From Pycnopodia helianthoides (lineage: Eukaryota > Echinodermata > Asteroidea > Forcipulatida > Asteriidae), in assembly GCA_032158295.1 (NCBI GenBank), contig CM063262.1:11169977-11233976 (forward strand): DNA of 64,000 bases, given 5' to 3'. Both the position numbers and the translations under genes were made by a program. The number at the start of each line of letters is the position of its first letter. Position 1 is the stretch's first letter. Under the pieces are notes generated by a model. The model was not told the DNA's origin. It was given only the letters and a program-made list of their open reading frames with translations, and made no database searches. This document shows, piece after piece, positions 1 to 45,691 of this stretch.

Positions 1-220
1 TTCCTTTAAGTGTAATGTAGTGTATAAACCATGGATATGTTTCAGTTGTATTACTAACCCATTTTTTATATGTGACATGACTTTAATACACTCTACTCTT
101 TGGTTCCTTTAACAAGTTTCAGTGGTAACCCCCACCCATAGTTGACTAACTTTTTCGGCATTGTGACATCTCCATGAATCTCGGACAAAACTTGCAACCT
201 ATTGCACATTACTCATCCCA

Positions 221-471
221 AACAGCATTAAAATGTTAACTTTAGATTGGTTGATTTTTGGTTTTCACTACTTTGTAATCTGTAAAGAATGTAAATAATT
301 GTAATTCATCTACATGTAAAATTTTCTCAAATTATAAACATTTCCCATCAACACAAACAGTATTAAAATGTTAACTTTGAATTGGTTGATTTATGGTTTT
401 CAGTACTTTGTAATCTGTAAAGAATGTAAATAATTGTCATTCATCTACATGTAATATTTTCTCAAAGTATA
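221..471. repeat. Direct tandem duplication, about 136-bp period
   Basis: Two adjacent copies begin near 221 and 357. Both carry a run around 'ttaacttt..attggttgat' followed by a 'tctgtaaagaatgtaaataa' block, with a few substitutions. The rest of 1-784 is AT-rich DNA in which I see no gene. Confidence 0.8.
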
Positions 472-835
472 AACCTACTAATTAAGTAATGACAAATCTG
501 TTTTTTAAGCACCCTTTTTGAACATTGTTTGAAAAGAAATGATGTCAAAAGTACATCTATATCAGTAGAATGAGCACAGAATTACATGAAGGTGTTGAAA
601 CATCTTCGAAAGGTTGTAAAACAAAGCTTACATTTTGTACCATTTTGACTGTTCTCCTATCCATTTGTATTGGAAAGCTTAAAAAGTGAAAGCTTTAATT
701 GTTCTTTTGTGTACACATGTATTGATAGTCTTGGTTCAAGATGTTGTTCATTATAACTCAATTATATAACACCCAAGCAGATCCTTGCCATTTGATTGGA
801 GGATTGTCCATCATGTGATAGCAAATAAACGAACC

Positions 836-1440
836 ATTGCACGCTACGTCATTCACCTTGCATTTTTCGTTCCATTCACCGTGCATTTTTCTTTGCCATC
901 CGATTTGTTTTATTGCACGGTGCGTACCACATCATTACGTGCGCGTGTCTGCACTTGGTCACTGTTGAATCCAAACAAGCCGAACCAAATGAAATGGGTG
1001 CAATGTCACAAATAAATGTTTGTTGTTTTGAAAGTTGTATCCTCCAATCAAAATGACAAAGATACTTGGATGTTATATAAAACAAATAATGAATGTTTTT
1101 CATTCGTGCAATAGTGAGAATATTTTTATTCGTTAAAAGATGGAATGTTCCATTCAACTCGGCTCCGCCATTCACCTTGCATTTTTCGTTCCATTCACCG
1201 TGCATTTTTCGTTCCATCCGATTTGTTCTATTGCACAGTGCGTACCACATCATTCTATGCATGTGTCTGCACTTGGTCACTGTTGAATCCAAACAAGCCG
1301 AACCAAAAGGTGCAATGTCACATTTAAATGTTGTACGCTTTGTTGTTTTGAAAGTTGTATCCTCCATTCAAAATGACAAAGATCTACTTGGATGTTATAT
1401 AAAAACAAATAATGAATGTTGTTCATTCATGCAATAGTGA
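836..1440. repeat. Tandem duplication, about 320-bp period
   Basis: The block at about 836-1080 recurs at about 1160-1400. Matching landmarks include 'cattcaccttgcatttttcg', 'catccgatttgtt' and 'aaagttgtatcctcca', each about 320 bp apart. Open frames on both strands here come from the repeat and show no protein family, so I do not call a gene. Confidence 0.8.
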
Positions 1441-1552
1441 GAATATTTTCATTTGTTGAAAGATGGCATGTTCCATTCAACTTGGCTCCGCCTCGTTGAA
1501 AAGAACATTCCATTTTTCAACTCATGAAAATATTCGCACCATGGCACTCATA
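1425..1552. repeat. Palindromic element (hairpin family H)
   Basis: The left arm (ATAGTGAGAATATTTTCAT, then TTGAAAGATGG) is mirrored by the right arm (CCATTTTTCAACTCATGAA, then ATATTCGCACCATGG). A related hairpin lies at about 6255-6380, so this is a dispersed foldback element. Confidence 0.75.
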
Positions 1553-1559
1553 AACATTA

Positions 1560-2135
1560 ATTATTTGTATACTATCGCAGTTCCCCGTTTCTCCGCGCCG
1601 CGCACATTACTATCGAACAATAGCGGGCGCTGTTGGGAAAACTTCCATCGACCACTACACAAAACTGACGGGTTCGTGGCTTCCAGAGAGTGCCCTCTAT
1701 CGGTGGAATAGTTGGGACGTGTGTAATGGTAACATACGAGCGTCTTGCACCAAGACTAATGTATTGACTGAAAAGGGCTTTAAAGTCATTTAAAAATTGA
1801 TGGAGAAAGTGTAAATATCATCAAATCTACTCTCATAAAATTTCATCTTTGCAACAAGTTTTTAAGTAATACAAGTTTCATTATACAATTTCATTTCAAA
1901 CTCCAATCCCAGCATCGATGTTTTTAGCCAGACTTGTTTAAGTTTTAAATTATCTACCAGACGTGCTTTGCTGGGGCCTACGCCCACACAGGGAAGGTCT
2001 GGCCCAGAGTGAGCCCGTGTCTTTTCATCCATTTTACGGGTGTTTGTTGTATGTTCATGTATGTATATTAGGCTTTATAAAGTATTTTATTGTTAATTAA
2101 CCAAATTTTGTATCCACTGTTTTTTGGCGCTTGCG
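1560..2135. other. Unannotated sequence
   Basis: A short GC-richer patch at 1580-1720 is followed by AT-rich DNA. I see no conserved coding exon or RNA gene. Confidence 0.5.
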
Positions 2136-2309
2136 CTGCCACCATGTAAAGATGCAGGGCAGATCATATCATAAAGACTCTGTGAGAGGCGGTCTGCCAC
2201 CATGTAAAGATGCAGGGCAGATCATATCATAAAGACTCTGTGAGAGGCGGTCTGCCACCATGTAAAGATGCAGGGCAGATCAAATCATAAAGACTCTGTG
2301 AGAGGCGGT
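2136..2309. repeat. 58-bp tandem repeat, three copies
   Basis: Units start at 2136, 2194 and 2252, each with CTGCCACCATGTAAAGATGC and ending GAGAGGCGGT. They are nearly identical (one base differs in unit 3), which suggests recent expansion. Confidence 0.9.
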
Positions 2310-2539
2310 GTTATTCTGGACTCAACTCCGTGTGTGTTTATTAAGGACTCCTGACATGTCTCAGCTATACATGTTATGCAAAGGGCGCCACCTCTTGGTG
2401 GTTGTTATACATGGGAAGCACTGGGTATGTTACAGATGCTGTATGAAATAGATAAATAAATAATTAAACCTGAACTTCTTCCCTTTTATGTTAAACAGTG
2501 AGGTTTCTGTCAAGAGAGAGAGAGAGAGAGTTGCCAGCA

Positions 2540-36096
<33,557 letters not shown>

Positions 36097-36235
36097 GACT
36101 GTGGATTAAGGTCAAGGGTGAGACGTTGTAGATCATGTGCACTTTATTTTACATCTAAGGCGCCCTCTTGTGAAATCTCTTGCATTGTGTTTTGCGTAAA
36201 TTTGCTTAAAGGTAGGGTCATTGTTTGGTTTTTAT

Positions 36236-36403
36236 AATAAAAATTGGACTATTCCATTCGATTTGATATTTTGTATGATACAAAACGATTGCTCTTCTAA
36301 AAAAAAAATTAAAACAGTTATTGACTAGCACCATTACTCACTGTTTTTGTATAACTTTGTACCTTATTCCGACCGTAAACAACAAAATGCGCGAAATAAT
36401 AAA
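36236..36403 (+). terminator. AMPD2: Candidate poly(A) signals for AMP deaminase
   Basis: AATAAA at 36236-36241 (140 bp after the stop) and again at 36398-36403. Which one is used cannot be told from sequence. Confidence 0.5.
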
Positions 36404-36479
36404 AGTTGATTCTTTGTCACAATTACAAATCAACTCATATCCCATACTCTGTTGCACTGTGCTGCATTTAGCAGCAAGG

Positions 36480-37140
36480 TGTTAGCTAGGATTTGGTAAA
36501 AGGGTGTCCAAATTTGCTGGAAATTTATAAACTGGGTGTCCAAAGTGTTTACTTGCAATCCATTAACATGTAACTGACAGATAAAACAGGGTGTCCAAAT
36601 TTAAAACAGGGTGTCCAAAAGACACCCAGACACCCCTCTGGCTAACACTATGTGTAGCAGAGTTCAACATAGCCTTGGCATGCTCAGGTACAATCCCAGT
36701 CCCCGGCACACTCCACTGCATATTGGTGGATTTAGCAGGGTGACTTCTGCCCAAAGCCAAGACTGGCGCAAACCAGTTCACTTCACAATGCAACGGAATA
36801 GTCTGTTGCATTTAGCAGGGCGTCTACTGCCCAGTGCCAAGGCTGCCGTAAACCAGTTCACCTCACAATGCAACGGAATCGTCTGTTGCATTTTGATGCA
36901 TTTAGCAGTGTTTTCATTTCAACTGTGTTGCAATTTGAGGAATTTATCAGGCTGCCAAGGAGCCACAAGATGGTGTTTGATTTGATTTGATTTGATCTGA
37001 TTTGATTTGATTTGATTTGATTTGATTTGATTAAATGGTTTATTACAATTCGACCATTGCAGCCAACAGCTATATTGCATAAACAAATGAATGCATACAA
37101 AAGTTCATTCAAAAATTGTACATAACAAAAGCCTTAAAAA
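36480..37140. repeat. Local duplications and a (TTTGA)n microsatellite
   Basis: GGGTGTCCAAA recurs at 36505-36620. An 82-bp block (CAGTTCACTTCACAATGCAA, CGGAATAGTCTGTTGCATTT) occurs twice at 36727-36890. (TTTGA)n at 36972-37032 is followed by AAATGGTTTATTACAATTCG, which could be a minus-strand retroelement 3' end. Confidence 0.65.
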
Positions 37141-37970
37141 AACAAACAAATAAAAAGCATTAGCCAATAATAAAATGTTGTAAAAAGATTGCATTAACGA
37201 CGTTAAAAAAGGGGATATTAGCGAGAACATTTTTCTAAAACTTCAAATGCACTTTTAAAATACAGTAGATCGATTGAGAACATTTAGTCGCGTTAGTGCA
37301 AAAACGTCCTGTTGTATATCGCACGAAAAACGCTCAAGGCCAAAACGTTGTATCTGGGCTCTATTCTCTATGCCAAAGCGTTTCATCTTAAGCGAGATAC
37401 ACCGTTTTGACAATTTCAAACTCGCGTGCAACGAAAAGTGTTTATTTAGGAGTTACAACGCTTTTGCACAGGCAACGATTTCTTGTGACATTTGCAATTG
37501 GTGCTCGATATGGGGCAGAGGGAACCCCCCTTCTATTGTGTCTTCATTGTGTGCTTGGAATCTCAGAAATTCTTTTGAGGATTTTAGGGGGGGGGGGAGT
37601 TCTATACAAGAGGAAAATAGTGTGTTATAGTATGGGAACATTGGGGGGGGGGACCCTCTACCCCATATCGAGCAGGCTATAGACATTTGAGGTTAGGGAT
37701 GAAGTACGAGGAGGATTTTGCCTGCAAGATAAATTGATCTAGGTCTAGCGAATGGAATGGAATTAAAATTTTGCTACACCTGAATGCATAGAAAGCCATT
37801 CCTTAGTTGCTTTTTATAACTTCAAGTTCATCGAATCAAAGATTATTTATAAAATTAAAATATGCTTGAATATATGTAATAATTGTGTCCGGAACAAAGA
37901 ATATTAACCTGACATAAATGATGTGATAAACACTGTATACTCAGTACTCTCCCGAGTCCTGTGGAAAAAA
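37141..37970. other. Intergenic, no gene seen
   Basis: A stretch at 37290-37410 shares CAAAACGTTGTATCT-like text with the palindromic element at 58367-58530. G-runs lie at 37589-37598 and 37643-37651. Confidence 0.5.
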
Positions 37971-37974
37971 CGCT

Positions 37975-38060
37975 TCCAGGCATACTACTTGGGTGGGATT
38001 CGAACCCACCACGTCTGCCATTGTAGAGCAGGTGTCTTACCTCTAGCCCACCTAAGCTTG
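37975..38060 (-). mobile_element. tRNA-like SINE head, minus orientation
   Basis: On the minus strand: CTAGAGGTAAGACACCTGCT, then GGTGGGTTCGAATCCCACCC, an intact T-arm and B box. A related sequence is at 44115-44300. The acceptor part is poor, so it is probably SINE-derived. Confidence 0.6.
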
Positions 38061-38175
38061 TGCGGTTATGAGAGGCCAGCTGGTATCCCATCCACGGTAA
38101 CCGCTGCCAATTACAGGGCTTTGAACTGGCCTCTCGTCATGGGGCACTCGCGGTGGTCTAGTAGTTAATAAATCA

Positions 38176-38368
38176 GGGCCCAATATCTTAGAGCTACCAA
38201 GCAGAAAATTGTGCGGAACTTTTTTCCGCTAAGCAAAAAAAAAAGCGGGAAACCAGGCACAAGTGGTACATGTGGCATTGTACTTTGGCTGGCAACCTGA
38301 TTGTGGTAAGCACAGTAATTTTGTTCTTATTCACATTTTGTGCTTAAGCAGCCCTATGAAATTCGGCC
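38176..38368. mobile_element. GGGCCC-ended miniature element, family A
   Basis: Starts GGGCCCAATATCTTAGAGCT and ends GCAGCCCTATGAAATTCGGCC. The core TGGCTGGCAACCTGA and CACATTTTGTGCTTAAGC is present. Confidence 0.8.
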
Positions 38369-39003
38369 ATGGACAAGAATGTTGGGGGTCGTGGGTTCGA
38401 ATCCAACTCAAATTTTATGCCTGTGTATTTTTTTTAACATAAGACCTGGGAAAGCACCGTGTATACATCAATGTAGGGTGAGAACCCATGTAAGAAAATT
38501 ATGCCGATTTTAAATTCTATTTACAAGTTAAAGTGAAAGGCGTGCTATGTGAAACCAACTGCCTTTTACTGAACAAAAAAATATATTATAAGAATGATAA
38601 TAATAAGTTTACTGTATTTATATATATTTTGGAAATTAGATAAATTTGTGGTGCAAAATAGCATGTTCGTGAAGAAATTGTTTAATTTAAAAATATCACC
38701 GACAAATGTACAGCACAGGCACAATAAAAGAAAATATTTCATGTGCAAAATATTATAGACACAAATACAGCAACTGTTTCTCATATGAAATAGCACAGGC
38801 ACGTATATACCATTGAAAATATATCACGAATGATGACAAGAATATGTAGCCTAGTTGAGAAAATATATATCATGAGAAAAATAGCATGTACATATTTACA
38901 TGGACAAATATATAGTGGAAGATATCTGCAAAATAGCTTATACGCAAATATCTTGATAAAGGTTATTATAATACTTGTAAGTATTCAGTTTGAATGTTAT
39001 TAC

Positions 39004-39377
39004 TTAAAGGAACATTACAGAATTGGTTTTTGCTAACAAAACAGTTGATGGCAGTGTAAGCACTTTATGTAATCCACCATATACATAAACTGACAAACAT
39101 GTAGAAGTTTGAGATCGATCGGCCATCTGGGTCACGAGAAAATAGTGAAATACCGATTACACATTTGCATGAAATCATATGATTCGACAAACGCTCACTG
39201 AGCGATAAACTCCAATCGGAAAATTAGTTTATTCATTTCTCATCAAATATGGCATTTCAGACTGAAATATTTCAAGGGATGTTTTATACTATCATCATCA
39301 TTAGACCGTGTAAGTTTTATGTAAATCTTTGATCAAAAGTATATTTTACAATGACCAATTTTGTAATGTTCCTTTAA
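39004..39377 (+). mobile_element. TTAA miniature element, family B, copy 2
   Basis: TTAA ends with AGGAACATTACAGAATTGGT and the mirror (AATTTTGTAATGTTCCT). Slightly shorter than copies 1 and 3. Confidence 0.9.
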
Positions 39378-39765
39378 AATAGTTATCGTCGGGGCTTGAC
39401 GAATATCTTGTGGTAGCCTGTTTCATTCTGCAAATGTCTGCGCACAATTTTCCTTGGGTAGATACGATATATAAAATATTAATACGTAGTTCTTTTATAG
39501 GGCTTTATCACATCCGAGGGCGTCTCAAAGCGCCCATTGTTGTTTCTACAAGGTATGTGGAGCTATTTTTAAAATATAAGACTTCATAAATGTAACTTCA
39601 CCAGGAGCTGTATTAATCTGAGAATATTTTAAACTGAGGTTTAACATATTATTGCTATACTAATTTTCTGTTAATTGTATTATTTTATTTAGTCTTACTT
39701 GTTAGCTTTTGTGTACCTTTTTACATTTTCCCATGAAAAATTGGCGCTATTTAAAGGACTTATGA

Positions 39766-40045
39766 TTGATTAATGGATTGATTGATCAGTTGGTTGGTTG
39801 GGTTGATTGTTTGTTTGTTTTATTTGTTGGTTGTTGGATGGTTGGTTGGTTGATTGATTGGTTGGTTGGTTGATTGGCTGGCTGGCTGGCTGGTTGGTTG
39901 GTTGGTTGGTTGGTTGGTTGGGTTGATTGTTTGTTTGTTTGATTTGTTGGTGGTTGATTGATTGGTTGGTTGGTTGATTGGCTGGTTGGCTGGCTGGTTG
40001 ATTAGTTGAATTATTGATTGATCGATCAATCGACCGATCGATGGA
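39766..40045. repeat. TTGG/TTGA-rich simple repeat
   Basis: Degenerate TTGGTTGGTTGATTGGCTGG runs with two copies of GGTTGATTGTTTGTTTG (39799 and 39919). The minus-strand Asn/Gln/Pro open frame is a repeat artefact. Confidence 0.9.
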
Positions 40046-42595
40046 AAAATAGTTTTTTTTTTAAATTGTACAATTTCAAACAACGTTGATTCACTTCTTT
40101 TGGGTTTTTTTACGCAAATTTAAAAAAAGGTAAATTCATTTTAAGTAGGCCAACAATATTCATAAGAAAAGTAACTTTTTAAACGTGTAATTTAAAAGAT
40201 GTTTCAACCCGCTAATTTTAATCATAATATTGTGTACAATATCAGAATTATGTTTATTAAAATAATGTGCGTTTATCTAGTTTTACTTGTAAGAAAATTC
40301 AGGAATTTGAATTAAGTTTAAATTTTAAGATTTACAAGAAACAAGTGTTTCAAAGCCTACGGACAACTTTGGTAATTGTCAAAGACCAGTGCATTGTCCG
40401 CACTTTATGCGACCTGCATGAAAATAACAAACCTGTAAAAGTTTACACTCAATCGGTCACCAAGGAAACGAGAAAGTAGGGGGAAAAACCTTATTACGTC
40501 ATCACTATTTTTCGAAACATCAGCTATTGGACTCACTTGATCCAAAAACTATGGCATTTTAGGCAGAAATATTAAGGGGGGGGGGAGTTTTTTACGATCA
40601 TCTTTAATAACTTGTTTAAAGGCCATGTCACACGGGCAATTTTCCAGGCAACTTTGAGGCAACCAACTGCATGCACAAGGAACACCTCGGTAGCACAAGA
40701 TACATTCTACTAGTAGTAACTCACTATCCTAGGAAAATAATGAGAAAACTGAATTGTGAATACATTTTCTTATTAAAAATTACCTGGACCTGGTTGCCTG
40801 TAATTGCCTCGTGTGGCATGGCCTTTGCAGTTATGTGCATATCTGTGAATATTTATATTTTAAATCTTAGCATTTAATGTTGTGCACATCACTGTAGCAC
40901 TGGCGTAGCTAGGGTTCATGGCGCTCGATGCAAGGTTAGCGGGTGCGGGCCCCTTCACTCACTCTGTCTTTCGAAAAGGTTGGCATTATTTTGAGATAGT
41001 ATAGTGTTGAGCGCGAAGACGATACCCGCGCAAATTTAAAAGTCGAGCATTTATCTACTTTGCGCTCAGATAACATGGACCCAGACACCCAGACCACCGC
41101 TTTACAAAAAAAACTCCCTAAACCTTGTATGGTCTGTTTTGCGCACCCCTGATTAGGCGCCCGGAGCACTTTCCCCCAAGCTACGTCACTTAGTCGTCAC
41201 CGACGCCACAAAGAAAAAATAAAGATAAATGCTTTTCAAAACACCACTATCCTTGAAAGTTTCAGAGTCTTTTCAACTAGTTTTCTTATAATGGACGCTC
41301 AATGCGTTAAACTTAGTTTTTGATCTTTTTCCGTCCTAAATTAATAAGAAACAAAGTGAGAAAGGTTCGTGTAAGTTCGTGAAACCGAAATAACCGAAAA
41401 ACAGACAATTTCCGTTTTCACGAAGTGACACATTCCAATGCATTACAACACTAAAACGAAAATGATCACTTTCGTGCATATGTTGTAATGCATTATTAAG
41501 CTTTTGAAGCTTTGAAACTTTATGAAATTGTTGGCCTTGATGAATATTTGTTTTCATGTAGAAAACTTTTTAAAGTGTTTTTTTGTACACATTGTGTCAG
41601 CTTGTGGCGTCAGTGACGAAATAATAATTTTATAGTCCTATAACAACACACGTTAGGCCTAAATGCTAAATACACAAAACTGTTTAGAAGTCTTACAGCC
41701 TTTTGAAATAAAAACACAAATGTGCAGTGACATCTATACTTCAGTTTTCTTGTCATTCTTTATGGTGTTGTCTCCTACAAGAGTGCTACATTCGACAAAA
41801 AAAAGTGGTCATCTTGGAAAATGATATACGCTGCGCTTGTGGGCAAAGAAGAACCAGTAGTGGTAGTAGAAACTGTACTCTCTGACAGCTTTGTGCACAC
41901 AAATCCCATTGAGTATCCCCACATTATACTCAGCTGAAGATGCCGCTGGATGGCCAGAAAAGTATGAATTTGCAGATGCAGGAGACTTCTTGACCTATCT
42001 GCAGGTACATACGATTTCTCTCTAGCCCCATTATTGCTGAAGTCGTGGCCACTGAAGTACGGGACTTTTTTTGCCGCTCCTGTTTTGTTTTTTTCGTTTT
42101 GGTTCAATACCCTGGGAAACTGTTTACCGTTGGACCCTCCCTGTTGATACTTAAACCCCAACACTCTGCTAGAGAGCTCTATAGTCTTAATTTTTTTTTA
42201 AACATGGCTAGCGTCCCGCCCGCTTCCTTTGTAGAGGCCGGCTCATTTCCCCCCTTTTTATGGATACATTTTAACGATTTGTGAAAACAAAAAATTGTTT
42301 TCAAATAAACGAGATTGTATTTTTAGACTAGCACACCGAAAAAACACACAGAAAAAAAGCTGGTAACCATCTTGAAAAATTCTTCGAAAATTCTTGGAAG
42401 ACGGGAACTGACTCCTCCAGTGAAGAAATGCACATTTCATTTGTCTTGAAAAATGTGTCTGGCGGCCATTTTTGCAAAAAAACAAAACAAAAACCTCCTT
42501 CTTCCTTCTTTTCAAAAAGGCAGGACGCTACACATTTTTATATTTTTTTATATTTTGCCATAACTAAGGCTTTCCAGCAGTGCCACACTTGTGCA
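40046..42595. other. Intergenic, no gene seen
   Basis: A diverged TTAA-class fragment lies at about 40365-40620 (GGTAATTGTCAAAGACCAGT, ATGGCATTTTAGGCAGAAAT). A small inverted pair AATGCATTACAACA / TGTTGTAATGCATT occurs at 41437-41493. Minus-strand frames of up to 129 codons show no known protein features. Confidence 0.5.
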
Positions 42596-42837
42596 GGGCC
42601 CAATTTCATAGAGCTGCTAAGCACAACAATTTGATTAGCATGAAATTTCTTCATTGATAAAAACAGGATTACCAACCAAATTTCCACGTGATTTTCAGGA
42701 TAAGCAAACAACAGCTGAATACCAGTAACAAGCAATATGCAACACATGGAAATTTGGTTGGTAACCCTGTTTTTATCAAGGAAGAAATTTCATGCTAAGC
42801 AAATTGTTGTGCTTAGCAGCTCTATGAAATTGGGCCC
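42596..42837. mobile_element. Family A element as a near-perfect palindrome
   Basis: Both ends read GGGCCCAATTTCATAGAGCT inward. Arms of about 95 bp match nearly base for base through GATAAAAACAGG and ACCAACCAAATTTCCA, around a 50-bp centre. It is the most symmetrical family A copy here. Confidence 0.92.
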
Positions 42838-43052
42838 TGTTCCTGCAAAACTGAGGTAGATAATGGTACATTACCGGTTGAGGTAACGCATCATTACCCA
42901 GTTTGTGTGGATGTGGGCCTCTGTTGAAAATATGCCAAATGTGGGAGAGTGTATCAATTGATTGAATACCCAGTTGTTACACTACATGTGTTGGGGCTTA
43001 GGGTCGACTCTAGTGGAGTTTGTATAGACTACGTCACATGTGACATAACATG

Positions 43053-43445
43053 TTAAAGGAACATTACAGAATTGGTTTTTGCTACCAAACAGTTGCTGGC
43101 AGTGTAAGCACTTTATGTAATCCACCATATACATAAACTGACAAACCTGTAGAAGTTTGAGATCGATCGGCCATCTGGGTCACGAGAAAATGGTGAAAAA
43201 CAGATTACACATTTGCATGAAATCATATAGATTCAACACATGAATAAAACGCTCACTGAGCGATAAACTCCAATCGGAAAATTTGTTTATTCATTTCTCA
43301 TCAAATATGGCATTTCAGACGGAAATATTTCAAGGGATGTTTTCTACTATCATCATCATTAGACCGTTTAAGTTTTATGTAAATCTGTGATCAAAAAGTA
43401 TATTTTACAAGTTTTTTTCTTACCAATTCTGTAATGTTCCTTTAA
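43053..43445 (+). mobile_element. TTAA miniature element, family B, copy 3
   Basis: TTAA ends and the same 20-bp terminal inverted repeats as copy 1. It is also 393 bp long and differs at only scattered bases, so transposition was fairly recent. Confidence 0.92.
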
Positions 43446-44110
43446 CAAATAAGCCACAGAACCCTGGCCTACCACCTCCAAGTACAATTAATATCGTACT
43501 CAGCCCAGAGGAAGAACCCGTCAAATCTTACGGAGATTGCGCTGCCAGGTTGTTTTCAACTTTGGATATGAAGAAAGGAGGCACATCTCAAAACTTGTTG
43601 AGCTTTATAAGCTGTTGAATTTTTGTGTAAATGTGGCACAACAATTTAAAACTACCCATAATGACCAGAGTAGTATTTCACCTGCCAGAAAGACCCTATG
43701 GAATGTATACTGGGTCACTCTTTTTGTTAACAAAGGTTACATGGTCTTCGATAATAAACTCAAAGGAATGGTGTTTGGGAATGAGATTTGCATTATGGGG
43801 ATAGCAGAGATTGTGGTACGCTGAGAGGAGAGAGCACGTGCTTTCGGGTGGGTGGTGAATCGAACCAGCGGACAGAGGCAAGCGTTGAGGGCCGTCGCGA
43901 CGCGACGCGTCGTGTCACCGTGGTATACGGGTAGAGGTTCGGCGGGTGTTTGAGGCCCACACAGCAGCCCAAAACCTCCCAGGATTCTCAGACCCGAAGA
44001 TAAGCATTGTCAAGTCAAAGGCACTGTGAGTAACTTTAAAGTAATGTTACTGTTTATTGCTTTACATACAACGATGTGTGTAAAGCACCGTTTCCCAGTA
44101 CTTTCCGAGT
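43446..44110. other. Intergenic, no gene seen
   Basis: A CpG-rich patch at 43888-43915 includes GCGACGCGACGCGTCG. No exon is supported. Confidence 0.45.
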
Positions 44111-44114
44111 CCTG

Positions 44115-44300
44115 TGCCAAAAATCCACAGGCATCTTTTACCACCCGACATTACTCGGGTTGCTACCTCCATGGTTCCAATCTAGACTAGTCTAGTTGGT
44201 AAGACATCTGCTCTAAAAATTAATGGCAAAGGTCGTAGGTTCCAATCCCACCGAGTAATATACCTGTGGATTTTTTCCACATGACTCAGGAAAGTGATGA
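44115..44300. mobile_element. tRNA-like SINE segment
   Basis: TAGTCTAGTTGGTAAGACAT and the B-box-like GTAGGTTCCAATCCCACCGA resemble a tRNA head. The flanks (GTGCCAAAAATCCACAGGCA / TACCTGTGGATTTTTTCCAC) form an inverted pair. Confidence 0.6.
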
Positions 44301-44739
44301 GTTTACAGTGTTTTAACACACAATTGGTGTATGGGTAAAAAAAAAAAACACACGTCATAATTCTGCATCCCCTATGCAAGTTCAACATACTGTTAGGCCT
44401 ATAAGATTACTTTTGCATCAAATTTTACCTTATAAAGTTATGATCCGCATTTGATCACATACACTTTTTATGTGGTGGCCAGTGCTATTGTATTTTGTGA
44501 AGATGTGGCCCTGCTTATTAAATAAGTCCCTTAGAAAGTGACAGTCGGATACGGAATTTTTTTTCCATAGGGGCCTAAATCAAGTTTTTATGGTACATGA
44601 GCAACTTGTATGTACTGTATGTAGCCATGATGTAGCACTGCATTGCATGGGGAGCACATGTTTCTTGACACTAGATGATCTAGTTGTAACTATTCTTACA
44701 GACGTCCTCGTGACCGCAAGTACGCGCATTGATTGGTTA

Positions 44740-44956
44740 AATAATTTGCCGCTGACAAAGACGTATGCTCACGAAAACAAAATCGCTGCTCGCGCCCTTT
44801 TCGAGTTTCGAAAATGCCATAATAACAATAACTGTTATTGGACAACAGAGGTCGCACTTAACATAGAGCGGAGAAAGGTCTACACACAGAAATTTCATTT
44901 CCCTACGAAAGGTTGACGATACAGTAACTAGGAAGAAGCTTTGCAGCTGATGAAAG
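44740..44956 (+). promoter_or_regulatory. Candidate 5' untranslated exon/promoter side of zinc-finger gene
   Basis: A good donor context, TGAAAG|GTAAAG, ends at 44956. The zinc-finger coding exon has an acceptor AG at 45653-45654. A non-coding first exon here spliced to 45655 is plausible, but only the splice sites support it. Confidence 0.25.
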
Positions 44957-45691
44957 GTAAAGTACAAGTAGTATAATACTGGGGTGGTGGGTTGGAGTCG
45001 TCAGGTGGGAGGGCTTGGTTCACCCTTTTCCTTCCTCTGACTACGAGTACGAGCCATGCATGGTTGGGTACGTACATACACGACATACACAAAAAGTAAA
45101 CAATTAATTACAATGCACTGCCACCGCCTGGATGCACTCGCTGCGGGCTGCAGGTGCAGTGCATGCAACCAACGGCAGCAAACAGTTTTTTCGAGTCAGT
45201 AGATGTATTAGATCTAATTTATTAGTTGCGCCTCAATTTGTCTCACCTTCTGTGGGATTGTATGGGGTCTACTGGAAAAGAAGAAGTGAAGTTTACACTT
45301 AGTGGAAATTAGTGATTTTTCAATTAATGACCTACAATTAATTACGTAAAATAGGAAGTACATGTATGTACAAATGTAAATATGGCACTCGGATAAAGAA
45401 TTTTTTGCCAAAAGCACTTTTCATCTTTAATGCCAGTGGACAAACCCCTTTCCAATAATCCCTAGTAGTACTACAAAGTACATGTACTACTAGTAGTTAG
45501 CCTCTAGGCCTGCTAAATGTTAAATTAGTATAATACTTTAAGGGTGTCAGATTATCGGTATGGGTGTGTAACAAGCTGCAACATTGTCTAGCAACAAGCT
45601 GTTTTTTGTTTTCTCGAATACAATTTTGTTTTTTTGTTTTATTGAAAAATGCAGGCAGCTTCCGGACGGAGATTATCCACTCACGACCAAG

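Noticed and set aside
876..1367. 163-codon minus-strand open frame
   Set aside because: It lies entirely in a 320-bp tandem duplication and shows no protein family; the repeated peptide follows the DNA repeat.
39820..40083. Asn/Gln/Pro-rich minus-strand open frame
   Set aside because: It is a translation of a TTGG/TTGA simple repeat.
41775..42164. 129-codon minus-strand open frame
   Set aside because: No recognisable domain, no splice context and ordinary intergenic composition.
44590..44916. 108-codon plus-strand open frame upstream of the zinc-finger gene
   Set aside because: No domain or splice support; it may overlap 5' untranslated sequence but not as coding.
45584..45691. N-terminal extension of the zinc-finger protein
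   Set aside because: The stretch is Phe-rich, T-rich at DNA level and contains a plausible acceptor at 45651-45654. It looks like intron or 5' UTR.
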